From CAYNVQ01 sp964400735 (GTDB taxonomy: Bacteria > Acidobacteriota > Aminicenantia > Aminicenantales > Aminicenantaceae), in NCBI GenBank assembly GCA_964400735.1, contig CAYNVQ010000009.1, positions 121,587-185,586 of the forward strand: a stretch of DNA of 64,000 bases, in the 5' to 3' direction. The translations under genes were made by a program, and so were the position numbers. Shown here piece after piece: positions 34,866 through 43,010 of the stretch; the stretch's first letter is position 1, and every line of letters starts with the position of its first letter. The notes under the pieces were generated by a model. It was not told the DNA's origin, ran no database searches, and was given only the letters and a program-made list of their open reading frames with translations.

Positions 34866-36068
34866 TCAATTCGCAAAGTATCCAGACCTGTGAGTGATCT
34901 CACAGTTATTTCTGTTCGCTTTCAGCTTCACTTTTATGCTTTTAAATTTTCCATCGGCTTTATAATTTTTGGGTGTGTAGTAGAGGAGATAATAGTTCTG
35001 CGAGGCGTCCCCGGCTCTTCGGAAAAGAAAATCGGGATTGGCCGAGCTGACAGAGATGCCGCCTGTCGCTTTGGACATTTCATCAAAAGCACTGAAGTAA
35101 TCTTCCACATGTTCGGCCATCTTCACTCCATGGATATGATCGCTCGGCTTGGAAAAAAATAAAAAATTGATGGTGATGGATGAATCCGCAAAGGCTTGTT
35201 TGATTCGCTCCACGTTGAATGCAATATCTCTGGGGAAAAATCCCAAATAATCGTTGATCTTCAGTTGTTGTATGACTACATTGTTATCCATCATTTTATT
35301 AAAAACATTTTGCTCGAATTCAGGAATGAATTCCCTCTGGTAGAAAATAAAAACGTTTTTCTGACCTTCTTTGTTTTTCAGATGCCTGGCGAAGTCGAAG
35401 AGCCTTTTCTCGTCAATCTTCCTTAAACTCTCCAGTTCATCCCTGAGAATCTCATACTTATCCCAGGAAAGGAGATTCCCATCGGAGTCATCTGATGCCT
35501 CTAAAGAAACCGGGTAATCTTCTGCTGTGGAGTACAATTTAACAGCGTGGATCAGCTCTGTAATGATGCTTCTGTACTCCGCATTGGCCATCCAAGCATC
35601 TCGGTGCAAGATTGTTTTGATCTGTTCGATGATTTTTTCCTTGGGAATTTTTTTCAGGCTCTCTCTCTTGAGGCGGTAGGTTTTCCTGGGTGTAACCACG
35701 GTCAGAAAATCTTCGGGGGTGTAGACATCCAGGAAAAAATAGTTCAATGCCCGCTCCAATTCCGGCGAATACTCCGTAATCTCGAAAAAAATATAAAAAT
35801 GCCTGGATGTTTCTGGTTTGAAACGCTTGTTCTCCTCCAGACGCTTTATGGCTGATTGCTCAATGAGATAGAGAGCTTCGATTTTTTGGGGCACGCCGTC
35901 TTCGAAGACCTCCAAATCATTAATTGTGAGGTCATTCACAAAAACACCCTCATCATACACACGGATAGGGACTTCCACGTTCACAACCGATGTTTCATGC
36001 TGAATTTCTTGGAGCACTCCCAGTGATGGGAGAATCAGTAATCCGATCAGAATCGAAATTTTTTTCAT
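34866..36068 (-). CDS. Exported VWFA-related protein
   Basis: 400 residues with a signal peptide (I-S-I-L-I-G-L-L-I-L-P-S-L-G). The start of the mature protein, T-S-V-V-N-V-E-V-P-I-R-V-Y-D, then L-T-I-N-D-L-E-V-F-E-D-G-V-P-Q-K-I, is the prefix seen in the Acidobacteria VWFA-related family. The central part has a VWA-like alternation of strands and helices, but a complete MIDAS (D-x-S-x-S) is not evident. The C-terminus has the A-S-Q-N-Y-Y-L-L-Y-Y-T-P strand typical of the family. It overlaps the ankyrin-kelch gene by four bases (ATGA) and is translated after it. Function unknown, presumably protein-protein interaction in the envelope. Confidence 0.78.
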   Translation of the reverse strand: MKKISILIGLLILPSLGVLQEIQHETSVVNVEVPIRVYDEGVFVNDLTINDLEVFEDGVPQKIEALYLIEQSAIKRLEENKRFKPETSRHFYIFFEITEYSPELERALNYFFLDVYTPEDFLTVVTPRKTYRLKRESLKKIPKEKIIEQIKTILHRDAWMANAEYRSIITELIHAVKLYSTAEDYPVSLEASDDSDGNLLSWDKYEILRDELESLRKIDEKRLFDFARHLKNKEGQKNVFIFYQREFIPEFEQNVFNKMMDNNVVIQQLKINDYLGFFPRDIAFNVERIKQAFADSSITINFLFFSKPSDHIHGVKMAEHVEDYFSAFDEMSKATGGISVSSANPDFLFRRAGDASQNYYLLYYTPKNYKADGKFKSIKVKLKANRNNCEITHRSGYFAN

Positions 36069-38023
36069 GGGAATCGACTCCTTTTTAGGATTTCACCGAT
36101 AAGGATGGTGGAAAAGAGGTCTTTGCTGTTTCCTCCCCCCACAATGTAAAGAGTGTTGTCCAAGCATGCCATTCCGGCAAATCTGACGGCACGTGGTACG
36201 TCAACCGGCATGCTCCACATATCTTCTTCCGGATCGAACACATAGATTTTGGATTTCTCTTCTTCTCCCAAACCAGTCTGAAGAAGAACCATAATTTTCT
36301 CTTCAAGCGTGGCAGCACCGACCGCAAATCCTGATTCGGGAAGATCGGCCTTCCGTTCCCATCTATCAAGGATGGGGTCGTAGGCTTCGACAATGGGCAT
36401 CATCTGGAAAAGAGGAGGATAGCCACCGTGACCGCCTATGGCATAAATTTTTTCTCCGCACACAGCCAATACAGCGCTTTGTCTCGGTGTGGGCATAGGC
36501 GCCCTTTCATCCCAGCTAGCAGATACTGGATCATACGCCTCGTTTTTGGCAGAGACGGCAAACCATTTCTCTGCGCCCCCCATGACATATATCCTGTTTG
36601 AGGTGGCTGCCGCTGATCCATTGAGGTGAATGCGCGGCGTCGGCAGAGGGGCCAGAGATCGCCATTCATCAGAGCTCGAATCATAGACTTCGTTCCTATC
36701 ATCCCCCGCATTACCTCCAAATACATACACTTTCTTGTCCAGAGAGACCACGGCCAGGTTCGACCGTGGTGTGGGCATGCTAGCCCGGCTAGTCCAGGTG
36801 TCACTCTGTGGATTGTATTCATAATTTAAATTCGAGACTAAAGCGTCGCTGTCATACCCTCCGATGGCATACACTTTGCCGTCAACAGCAGCCGCTCCGA
36901 GATTTCTTATGTAAGAAGGCAGGGCACCGCCGGTCCGCCATCGGATAAAAGGAGCCAAACTCTGATCTAATTTTTTGGCCGGTTTTCCACGTCCTGCTCT
37001 TGCCCCGAGAGATCGAAGCTGTTCGCAGGTTTTATCCCTTTTCTGGGACAGCGAGATATCAAGCGGAGTATCTCCCAAGATGTTTTCGGGATTGACTTCG
37101 GCTCCTCTCTCAACCAGCCGGGTAATGACATTTTCCAAGCCATGAAACGCAGCAAAATGCAGGGGAGTCATGCCATAGCTATCCCGCAAATTGACATCGA
37201 ATCCTTTACCCAGCAAGAAGAGTATCAACTGGGAACTTCCGCCATATGCAGCGCTGTGGAGAAGGGTGCCTCCTTCAGAAGACTTCGAGCGAATGTCCAT
37301 TCCCTTTTCGATCATCGACAGGGCGAGTCCCGCCAATCCGTTTTGAGCAGCCTGATGCAGAAAAATTCTTCCTACATCTCCGGCTAGCGGAACCTCTAGC
37401 CCCTGACGGATTAGAAAATCGGCAGCCTCTTTCTGCCGGTTCATGATGGCATAATGCAGCAGATTCAGGTCCTTCTTTGCTATGAAAGCTCCGTTTGCAA
37501 AGAGAAGGTTCATGAGATCTATTCGTCCTGTGCTGACGGCCATGACCAAAGGGGTATGGGAATATATGTTTTTAAGGTTGGGATCAGCCCCTTTCTGGAG
37601 GAGAAGTTCCGTCAGATCGGAATATCCGCTCCTAACGGCAAAAAGAAGAGGCGTGTAACCTCCTTTGTTTTTGGCATCGACTTTTGCTTCCTTCTCGATC
37701 AACCACGCGGCGGCGGCGCTTTTCCCTGCAGAGGCAGCCATATGAAGAGGAGTTTCCAGGTTTGAACTAAGGATATTCACATCCACTCCGGTATCCACAA
37801 GGAGGGCCATTATTTCGATGTGCCCCAATCGAGCTGCGTGGTGCAGAGGGGTCAGACCGTTTGGATCCCTTAAGAATACTGATTCAGGCTGATTGTCGAT
37901 TATCTCCTTCACCAGGGATAAGTTCCCTTCCCGGATGGCTTGATGGATATCGCTTGCCGGATAAGAAAGAATTGGCCATACTGAAAAGTACACAAGAACA
38001 AAAATTGTTTTCAGCTTAAACAT
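36065..38023 (-). CDS. Exported ankyrin-kelch repeat protein
   Basis: 652 residues. A signal peptide (T-I-F-V-L-V-Y-F-S-V-W-P-I-L-S) is followed by about nine to ten ankyrin repeats (roughly 25-345) with T-P-L-H-x-A-A-x-x-G units such as G-L-T-P-L-H-H-A-A-R-L-G-H. A short linker then leads to six kelch motifs (roughly 365-645; repeated Y-A-I-G-G / V-F-G-G and M-P-T-P-R units) forming a probable propeller. Both halves are interaction scaffolds with no catalytic residues visible. First gene of a two-gene unit with the VWFA protein. Ankyrin and kelch repeats on a single exported bacterial chain are unusual; the likely job is assembling other envelope proteins, which is inference. Confidence 0.88.
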   Translation of the reverse strand: MFKLKTIFVLVYFSVWPILSYPASDIHQAIREGNLSLVKEIIDNQPESVFLRDPNGLTPLHHAARLGHIEIMALLVDTGVDVNILSSNLETPLHMAASAGKSAAAAWLIEKEAKVDAKNKGGYTPLLFAVRSGYSDLTELLLQKGADPNLKNIYSHTPLVMAVSTGRIDLMNLLFANGAFIAKKDLNLLHYAIMNRQKEAADFLIRQGLEVPLAGDVGRIFLHQAAQNGLAGLALSMIEKGMDIRSKSSEGGTLLHSAAYGGSSQLILFLLGKGFDVNLRDSYGMTPLHFAAFHGLENVITRLVERGAEVNPENILGDTPLDISLSQKRDKTCEQLRSLGARAGRGKPAKKLDQSLAPFIRWRTGGALPSYIRNLGAAAVDGKVYAIGGYDSDALVSNLNYEYNPQSDTWTSRASMPTPRSNLAVVSLDKKVYVFGGNAGDDRNEVYDSSSDEWRSLAPLPTPRIHLNGSAAATSNRIYVMGGAEKWFAVSAKNEAYDPVSASWDERAPMPTPRQSAVLAVCGEKIYAIGGHGGYPPLFQMMPIVEAYDPILDRWERKADLPESGFAVGAATLEEKIMVLLQTGLGEEEKSKIYVFDPEEDMWSMPVDVPRAVRFAGMACLDNTLYIVGGGNSKDLFSTILIGEILKRSRFP

Positions 38024-38164
38024 GACCTCTCTCTTTCATGCCGCTCCACCCAGTCCCTCTTATCGATGATAAGGCCTTTCTTATCAGTCATCAATCAAAA
38101 AGGGACGGGATGCAGGAGAAAGGGATATAATCACAAAAAATCGGGATGAAAATTTTCTTCTTTA

Positions 38165-38926
38165 TTAACGATCGAGAAGGTCGCTTTTGTACGTCCGACT
38201 TAAGGTCAGCTTTCGGCCATCGGACATCAGGAGAACATACTCCCCGCTCGATTGAGGCTGGATTTCCCGGATAAAATCGATATTCACAATTGTGGAACGG
38301 TGGATTCTGACGAATTTTTCCGGATCCAGTCGTTTCTCTATGGAATTCAAGGTCTCTCTGATCAGATGTTCAGTTCCAGCCACCCAAAGGCTCACATAAT
38401 TTCCGGCGGCTTCGATGTGCTGGATATCATCTGCTCTTACAAAATAAATGCGGCCCCTTGATTTAACCAGTAGACGTTTGAGATGCTTTCTTTCCTGCTT
38501 CATTTCTAAAACAAACGCATTCATCCGCTTTTCAAAATCCCTGTCCTTGCTGGAAAGAATAATCTTTTTGGCTCTTTCCAGAGCTTTCCTGAATCGCTTT
38601 CTCTCGAAAGGCTTGAGAAGATAATCGATGGCATTGACTTCAAATGCCCTAAGGGCGTATTTATCGTAGGCTGTCACGAAGATTATATGGGACTGGATTA
38701 CTTGATGGAGGTGTTCCAGGACCTCAAAGCCATCCATTCCCGGCATTTGTATGTCCAGGAATATGAGGTCCGGTTTCAGGACGACGGCCGCCTTTACCGC
38801 CTCGAGCCCATCGGATGCCTCACCCGCTACCTCAACGATCTTATCCTCCTTGAGGAGATCACGGATGTAATTCCGGGCTACGGGTTCATCGTCCACAATA
38901 AGGGCCCGAATTATCTTTTCTGTCAA
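38165..38926 (-). CDS. LytTR-type response regulator
   Basis: 253 residues: a receiver domain (R-A-L-I-V-D-D-E-P at the N-terminus, phosphoacceptor Asp in L-I-F-L-D-I-Q-M-P-G-M-D-G, conserved lysine in L-L-K-P-F) and a LytTR DNA-binding domain (about 145-253; H-I-E-A-A-G-N-Y-V and F-V-R-I-H-R-S-T-I-V-N). The start is the TTG at 38924-38926, which overlaps the kinase stop (TTGA) and has GGGAG eight bases upstream; a longer frame only reads back through the kinase gene. Target promoters are not known; LytTR sites are pairs of short direct repeats. Confidence 0.92.
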   Translation of the reverse strand: MTEKIIRALIVDDEPVARNYIRDLLKEDKIVEVAGEASDGLEAVKAAVVLKPDLIFLDIQMPGMDGFEVLEHLHQVIQSHIIFVTAYDKYALRAFEVNAIDYLLKPFERKRFRKALERAKKIILSSKDRDFEKRMNAFVLEMKQERKHLKRLLVKSRGRIYFVRADDIQHIEAAGNYVSLWVAGTEHLIRETLNSIEKRLDPEKFVRIHRSTIVNIDFIREIQPQSSGEYVLLMSDGRKLTLSRTYKSDLLDR

Positions 38927-40026
38927 AGGACAGTCTCCCAGGGATGTTCCCGGATGGGGATGTTTAGTATGACCAACGCCCCTCCCTCTGGTGCATTTTG
39001 CAATGTCAGTTGGTAATCCCTTCCATAGATATGGTCCAGTCTTTCTCTGCAATTGTGAAGTCCAAACCCCGCATCAAACAGGCCCTTCCGGTCCTTCGAA
39101 AATCCTGGGCCGCTGTCCTGGATACGAACAATCAGAGTTCTTTCTTTTTTCCGGGTTGAGACAGTGATAACCCCCTTATCGGACTGAGTGGATATGCCGT
39201 GAAGGACCGCATTTTCGACGATCGGCTGGAGGATAAGATTGGGGACCGGAATATCCAGGGTGTCGGGGTCAATAGACATCTTTACCTTTAATCTGTCCTT
39301 AAACCGTTTTTGCTGAATCTCCAGGTAGATTTTCAATAAGTCCAGTTCATCTTTTAAAAGAACTTCCTGGAGGTCTGAGGTTTCCAGCGTTTTGCGGAAA
39401 TGATCGCTCAGAAGGCTTATCATGGATTCAGCTGCCTGCGGGTCCTTGCGCACCTGGGCCAGGATAACATGAAGGGTGTTGAACAAAAAATGGGGATTGA
39501 GCTGCATCCTCAGCACATCTAACTGAGTTTGAACCAACTGGGTTTGCAGTTGGGATGTCCTCAGCTCGTTTTCCTTGTTTTTCCGGTAGTAGGACCACAT
39601 CTGGCCGGCCACTATAATGACAGCATATGTCAGCAGGTTTAAATTTGTGGTTTTGGTCAGACTGGCAAGAAAATATTTTATGGGACTCATTTTTGCGAAG
39701 CTGAAGATCAGCACATTATAGATAGAGAAAATAAGGGATTGAAAAACAGAGAAGGATAATCCAAAAAAGATGTGAACAGGAATGCTGGCATACCATCTTT
39801 TCATGTCGAGAGGAAATTTTTTGGCCACCCTTAGAGCAAAAAGAGCAAGGACAGACCAGGGAAGCCATTGCATGAGACTCATCTTCAGGTTGTCCGCAAA
39901 ATCAGGGGGAAATCCTCGATACAGATTGACAGTTACTGATTGGAGGGCAAAGACGAGAGAAAGCGAGAGAAAAACGGCAAGACTCAGGAGGAACTGTTTG
40001 ATAAGACTTCTGGCAGCCAAATTCAT
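38923..40026 (-). CDS. LytS-like sensor histidine kinase
   Basis: 367 residues, inner membrane. Four to five hydrophobic helices occupy about residues 10-150, then a short coiled coil (E-L-R-T-S-Q-L-Q-T-Q-L). The His_kinase domain follows with the phosphorylated histidine in Q-L-N-P-H-F-L-F-N-T-L, and an HATPase_c domain has N-box N-A-V-L-H-G and G-box D-S-G-P-G-F and G-F-G-L-H-N. The start ATG at 40024-40026 is preferred over a TTG 96 bases upstream. Overlaps the regulator gene, so the pair is coexpressed. Signal unknown. Confidence 0.92.
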   Translation of the reverse strand: MNLAARSLIKQFLLSLAVFLSLSLVFALQSVTVNLYRGFPPDFADNLKMSLMQWLPWSVLALFALRVAKKFPLDMKRWYASIPVHIFFGLSFSVFQSLIFSIYNVLIFSFAKMSPIKYFLASLTKTTNLNLLTYAVIIVAGQMWSYYRKNKENELRTSQLQTQLVQTQLDVLRMQLNPHFLFNTLHVILAQVRKDPQAAESMISLLSDHFRKTLETSDLQEVLLKDELDLLKIYLEIQQKRFKDRLKVKMSIDPDTLDIPVPNLILQPIVENAVLHGISTQSDKGVITVSTRKKERTLIVRIQDSGPGFSKDRKGLFDAGFGLHNCRERLDHIYGRDYQLTLQNAPEGGALVILNIPIREHPWETVL

Positions 40027-40353
40027 TTTTCCATTTTTGCACAATTCGAGCAACAAGTCATCATTCTTATTGACTGGCGACCACAGATGGGAGACTATGA
40101 CAGGACCATATCCCGCTTTCAACGGCCCGGTCTCTTGCAGGCGATTTTTGGCAGCTTGATTTTCTCGCCGATCGCCCTTGAGAGGGCGGGAATGTGCAGA
40201 TTTAAATTCGAGCTCGGAAGGAAAGGATCCATGAAATTATCGCAGATCCCCGCTATCGCCCCGGCCAGAAATCACTTAAGGTCATCACCTTGGGATTGAA
40301 GTGTTATCCGGACTCTCCCGATATGAACGAAAAACTGGGTATCTCCTGCACAA
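40027..40353. other. Intergenic stretch, nothing recognised
   Basis: Lies between the kinase start and the end of the amidohydrolase operon on the same strand. It should contain the kinase promoter, but no clear -35/-10 pair, terminator or repeat was found. Confidence 0.45.
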
Positions 40354-41652
40354 CTACTTTTTGACGGGCCTCTCCTTCCAAGTGTCGTAAAGGGTCTGCC
40401 ACCAGTTGTCGAGGTCGACGTCTCGACCGTTGATGAACAGATGTTTGACTTCGGACCTCAGGTCGAGAGGATCGCCGGTGGTGATGAAAAGGTCTGCATC
40501 CTTTCCGACTTTAAGGCTTCCCACCCGGTCATCGATCCCGAAGATCCTGGCAGGGTTAATGGTCAAGGCTCTTATGGCCTCATCCCGATCCAGGCCGAAG
40601 GCCACGGCACGCGCGGCATGATAGGGAAGGTCCTTGCTAACCCCCGGATCGGTGCCGGAAGAAAAACAGATGAGAACTCCCGCTTCAGCCAGTTCGCCGA
40701 CGTTCCGGAAGGGGGCATCGTATCCGTCCTCCGGTTCGGAAGGCCCGGTGTACAGGTCATCGATAACCACCGGGATCCCGGCTTCCTTTATTTTGTCGGC
40801 CACCTTGAACCCCTGGGCGCAGCCTCTGAAAATGGCTTTGATCTTCTCCTCCTGGATGAATTTGATGGCCAGCTCGATATCCTTGGCCTTCTCGACCGAT
40901 ATCATCACCGGCAATGTCCCATCCAGAACAGAAGCCAGCGCTTCATACTTGGGATTCAGGTCCGGAGCCTCGACGTTTTCATTCTCGGCCGCCAATTTTT
41001 TCAACTTCAGATAATGCCGGGCTTCGGTCAAATATTCCTTGATCTTCTCCACCAGCTTGGCTGTAACATCCACCTTTGTCTCTGTTGGGGTTCCGATCTT
41101 CTCGGCTCCTGTAACTCGGGGGGTCATCGGAAAATTGATAAAAGAGGTTGCCACCTCCTTGACGAGCATCTCGTCGATGGTCCAGCCGTCCATCTTTACC
41201 AGGGCCGACATCCCCGGGAAGGTTCCCCCCGAAGGGGCGATCAAGGCGGTTGTCGTTCCGTTGATGCGGGAGGTCTTGAAATGGACGGAGTGAGGATTGA
41301 TGGCCCAGACCGCCTTCAGCTCCGGATTTTCCTTCCCCATCTCCCTTACATCCACCGTGCTGGGAATGTTCACGATCTCGTTCAATCCCAGGTAGGTGTA
41401 TCCGTCGATGAATCCCGGGTAAACGGACATTCCGGTAGCGTCTAAGACCTTGGCTCCTTCCGGTACAGCAAGGTTGAGACCTATGGCAGCTATCTTTCCA
41501 TTCTCGATAAGGAGGTCGGCCCCTTCGAGGATTTCTCCTTCAACCGGGATGATAGTGGCCATCCTGATCAGGATCCTGTTTCCCGGCGACTGGGACAAAA
41601 TAAAAATGGCCATGGCTAAGATCACAACGACAATCAGAGCGATTTTTTTCAT
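40354..41652 (-). CDS. Amidohydrolase-fold protein without metal ligands (third of cluster)
   Basis: 432 residues with an N-terminal signal or anchor (I-A-L-I-V-V-V-I-L-A-M-A-I-F-I-L). The amidohydrolase shape is clear: L-I-E-N-G-K-I-A-A-I-G, V-Y-P-G-F-I-D, and a C-terminal A-L-T-I-N-P-A-R-I-F-G-I ... K-V-G-K-D-A-D-L-F-I-T. But the H-x-H after P-G-F-I-D is G-Y-T-Y, and the two later histidine strands read V-M-I-S-V and I-F-R-G-C. Only the aspartate strand (S-S-G-T-D-P-G) remains. It is therefore probably not a metallohydrolase and may act as a partner of the intact protein encoded two bases upstream. Last gene of the three-gene operon. Confidence 0.85.
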   Translation of the reverse strand: MKKIALIVVVILAMAIFILSQSPGNRILIRMATIIPVEGEILEGADLLIENGKIAAIGLNLAVPEGAKVLDATGMSVYPGFIDGYTYLGLNEIVNIPSTVDVREMGKENPELKAVWAINPHSVHFKTSRINGTTTALIAPSGGTFPGMSALVKMDGWTIDEMLVKEVATSFINFPMTPRVTGAEKIGTPTETKVDVTAKLVEKIKEYLTEARHYLKLKKLAAENENVEAPDLNPKYEALASVLDGTLPVMISVEKAKDIELAIKFIQEEKIKAIFRGCAQGFKVADKIKEAGIPVVIDDLYTGPSEPEDGYDAPFRNVGELAEAGVLICFSSGTDPGVSKDLPYHAARAVAFGLDRDEAIRALTINPARIFGIDDRVGSLKVGKDADLFITTGDPLDLRSEVKHLFINGRDVDLDNWWQTLYDTWKERPVKK

Positions 41653-41654
41653 GG

Positions 41655-43010
41655 CTATACCTCCCCTCCGGATTTCTTTTCCTTCTCCTTTTTCTGCTCC
41701 GCTTCTTTTTTCTTCTCTTCTTCAGCCTTTTTCCTCTCCTCTAGATATTTAGCCCGGTCAAACAAGATTTCGCCGTCCACCAGGGTCATCTCACATACTG
41801 TGTAAGGGTCGAAGGGATGGCGGCTGAATACGGCCAGATCGGCGTCTTTGCCTTCTTCGATGGTCCCGGTCCACTTGTCGATCCCCAGGATGATGGCCGG
41901 GTTGATGGTGATGGTCTTGAGGGCTTCGCTTTCCGGAAGCCCTCCGAACCGCACGGTTTTGGCCGCTTCATGGAACAGCCGCCGCATCCTTTCCGCGTCA
42001 TCGGAATTGATCGCGGTCAGCACACCTCTCTTGGCCATCAATGCCGCTGCCTGGGGCATGGTGTTGTAGGCTTCCCATTTATAAGCCCAGAAATCGGCGA
42101 ACGTCGATACCGCAACCCCGTATTTCACCAGTTCATTGGTGATCCGGTACCCTTCCAACCCATGCTCAAAACACGCCAGCTTCACTTTGTATTCATCACA
42201 GAGCTTCATGATGGAGTGCATCTCTTCGGATTGATAGGCATGGCAGCGGATCCAATATTTCCCTTTGAGAACGTCAGCGATCACCTCCAGACGGTAGTTT
42301 TTTTTGGGAGGCAATGGCGCAGGTCTATTCATTTTCTGCGCCGATTTGAGGTCCTTTTCATATTCTTCCCTAGCCCTCATGTAATCCCTTGCCTCTTCGA
42401 ATGCCAGGCGGATCGAAGCCTCCACTCCCATCCTGGTCTTGGGATAACGAGCCGGGCCCGGCGCCACGTAGTTGCTTTGCTTGGGATTCTCGCCGAGCGC
42501 CCATTTGATGGTAAGCGGGGCCCCCTCGAATATCATCTCCTGGCCACTTTTTCCCCAGCGCAGCTTGAGCACGATTCCCCTTCCTCCGATAGAGTTGGCC
42601 GAACCGTGCATGGTGTGGATGGTGGTGACACCGCCTGCCAAAGCATAGAATATGTTCATATCTTCAGGCCAGATGACATCCTTGATGTCCACCTCGGAAG
42701 TGATGAGATTGCCCGCTTCATTGACCCCTCCCTCGACGGCAATGTGGGAGTGGGAATCGATGATGCCCGGCATCACCCATTTTCCATCCAAGTCCATCAC
42801 CTCGGTCCTGGAGTCTCCCTGGAGTCCTTTTCCGATCTTGACGATCTTGTTACTCTCGATCAATATGTCTCCACCCTTTATATTCTCCCCTGCCACAGTA
42901 ATGATATTTCCGTTTTTGAGCAGGAGGTTCTTCTCCGCACCTCTGGCAAAAGGGCTTCCGGTAAACAACAGAACCGGCAGAATCGCTATCCAATAGATTT
43001 TGTTCTTCAT
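41655..43010 (-). CDS. Exported amidohydrolase with intact metal site (second of cluster)
   Basis: 451 residues with a signal peptide (W-I-A-I-L-P-V-L-L-F-T-G-S-P-F-A). The metal ligands are present: H-S-H after P-G-I-I-D (about 91-93), W-I-R-C-H-A-Y-Q, C-F-E-H-G-L-E-G and I-N-S-D-D-A-E. The C-terminus is a 25-residue Lys/Glu-rich tail (about 425-448). It overlaps the preceding gene by four bases (ATGA) and lies two bases before the next, so the three proteins are made together in the order pseudo-enzyme, enzyme, pseudo-enzyme. Substrate unknown; relatives include imidazolonepropionase-like and prolidase-like enzymes. Confidence 0.88.
   Translation of the reverse strand: MKNKIYWIAILPVLLFTGSPFARGAEKNLLLKNGNIITVAGENIKGGDILIESNKIVKIGKGLQGDSRTEVMDLDGKWVMPGIIDSHSHIAVEGGVNEAGNLITSEVDIKDVIWPEDMNIFYALAGGVTTIHTMHGSANSIGGRGIVLKLRWGKSGQEMIFEGAPLTIKWALGENPKQSNYVAPGPARYPKTRMGVEASIRLAFEEARDYMRAREEYEKDLKSAQKMNRPAPLPPKKNYRLEVIADVLKGKYWIRCHAYQSEEMHSIMKLCDEYKVKLACFEHGLEGYRITNELVKYGVAVSTFADFWAYKWEAYNTMPQAAALMAKRGVLTAINSDDAERMRRLFHEAAKTVRFGGLPESEALKTITINPAIILGIDKWTGTIEEGKDADLAVFSRHPFDPYTVCEMTLVDGEILFDRAKYLEERKKAEEEKKKEAEQKKEKEKKSGGEV

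Noticed and set aside
38048..38090. Imperfect GATGATAAG / CTTATC hairpin as a terminator
   Set aside because: No U-tract on either strand and a mismatched stem; not enough to call.
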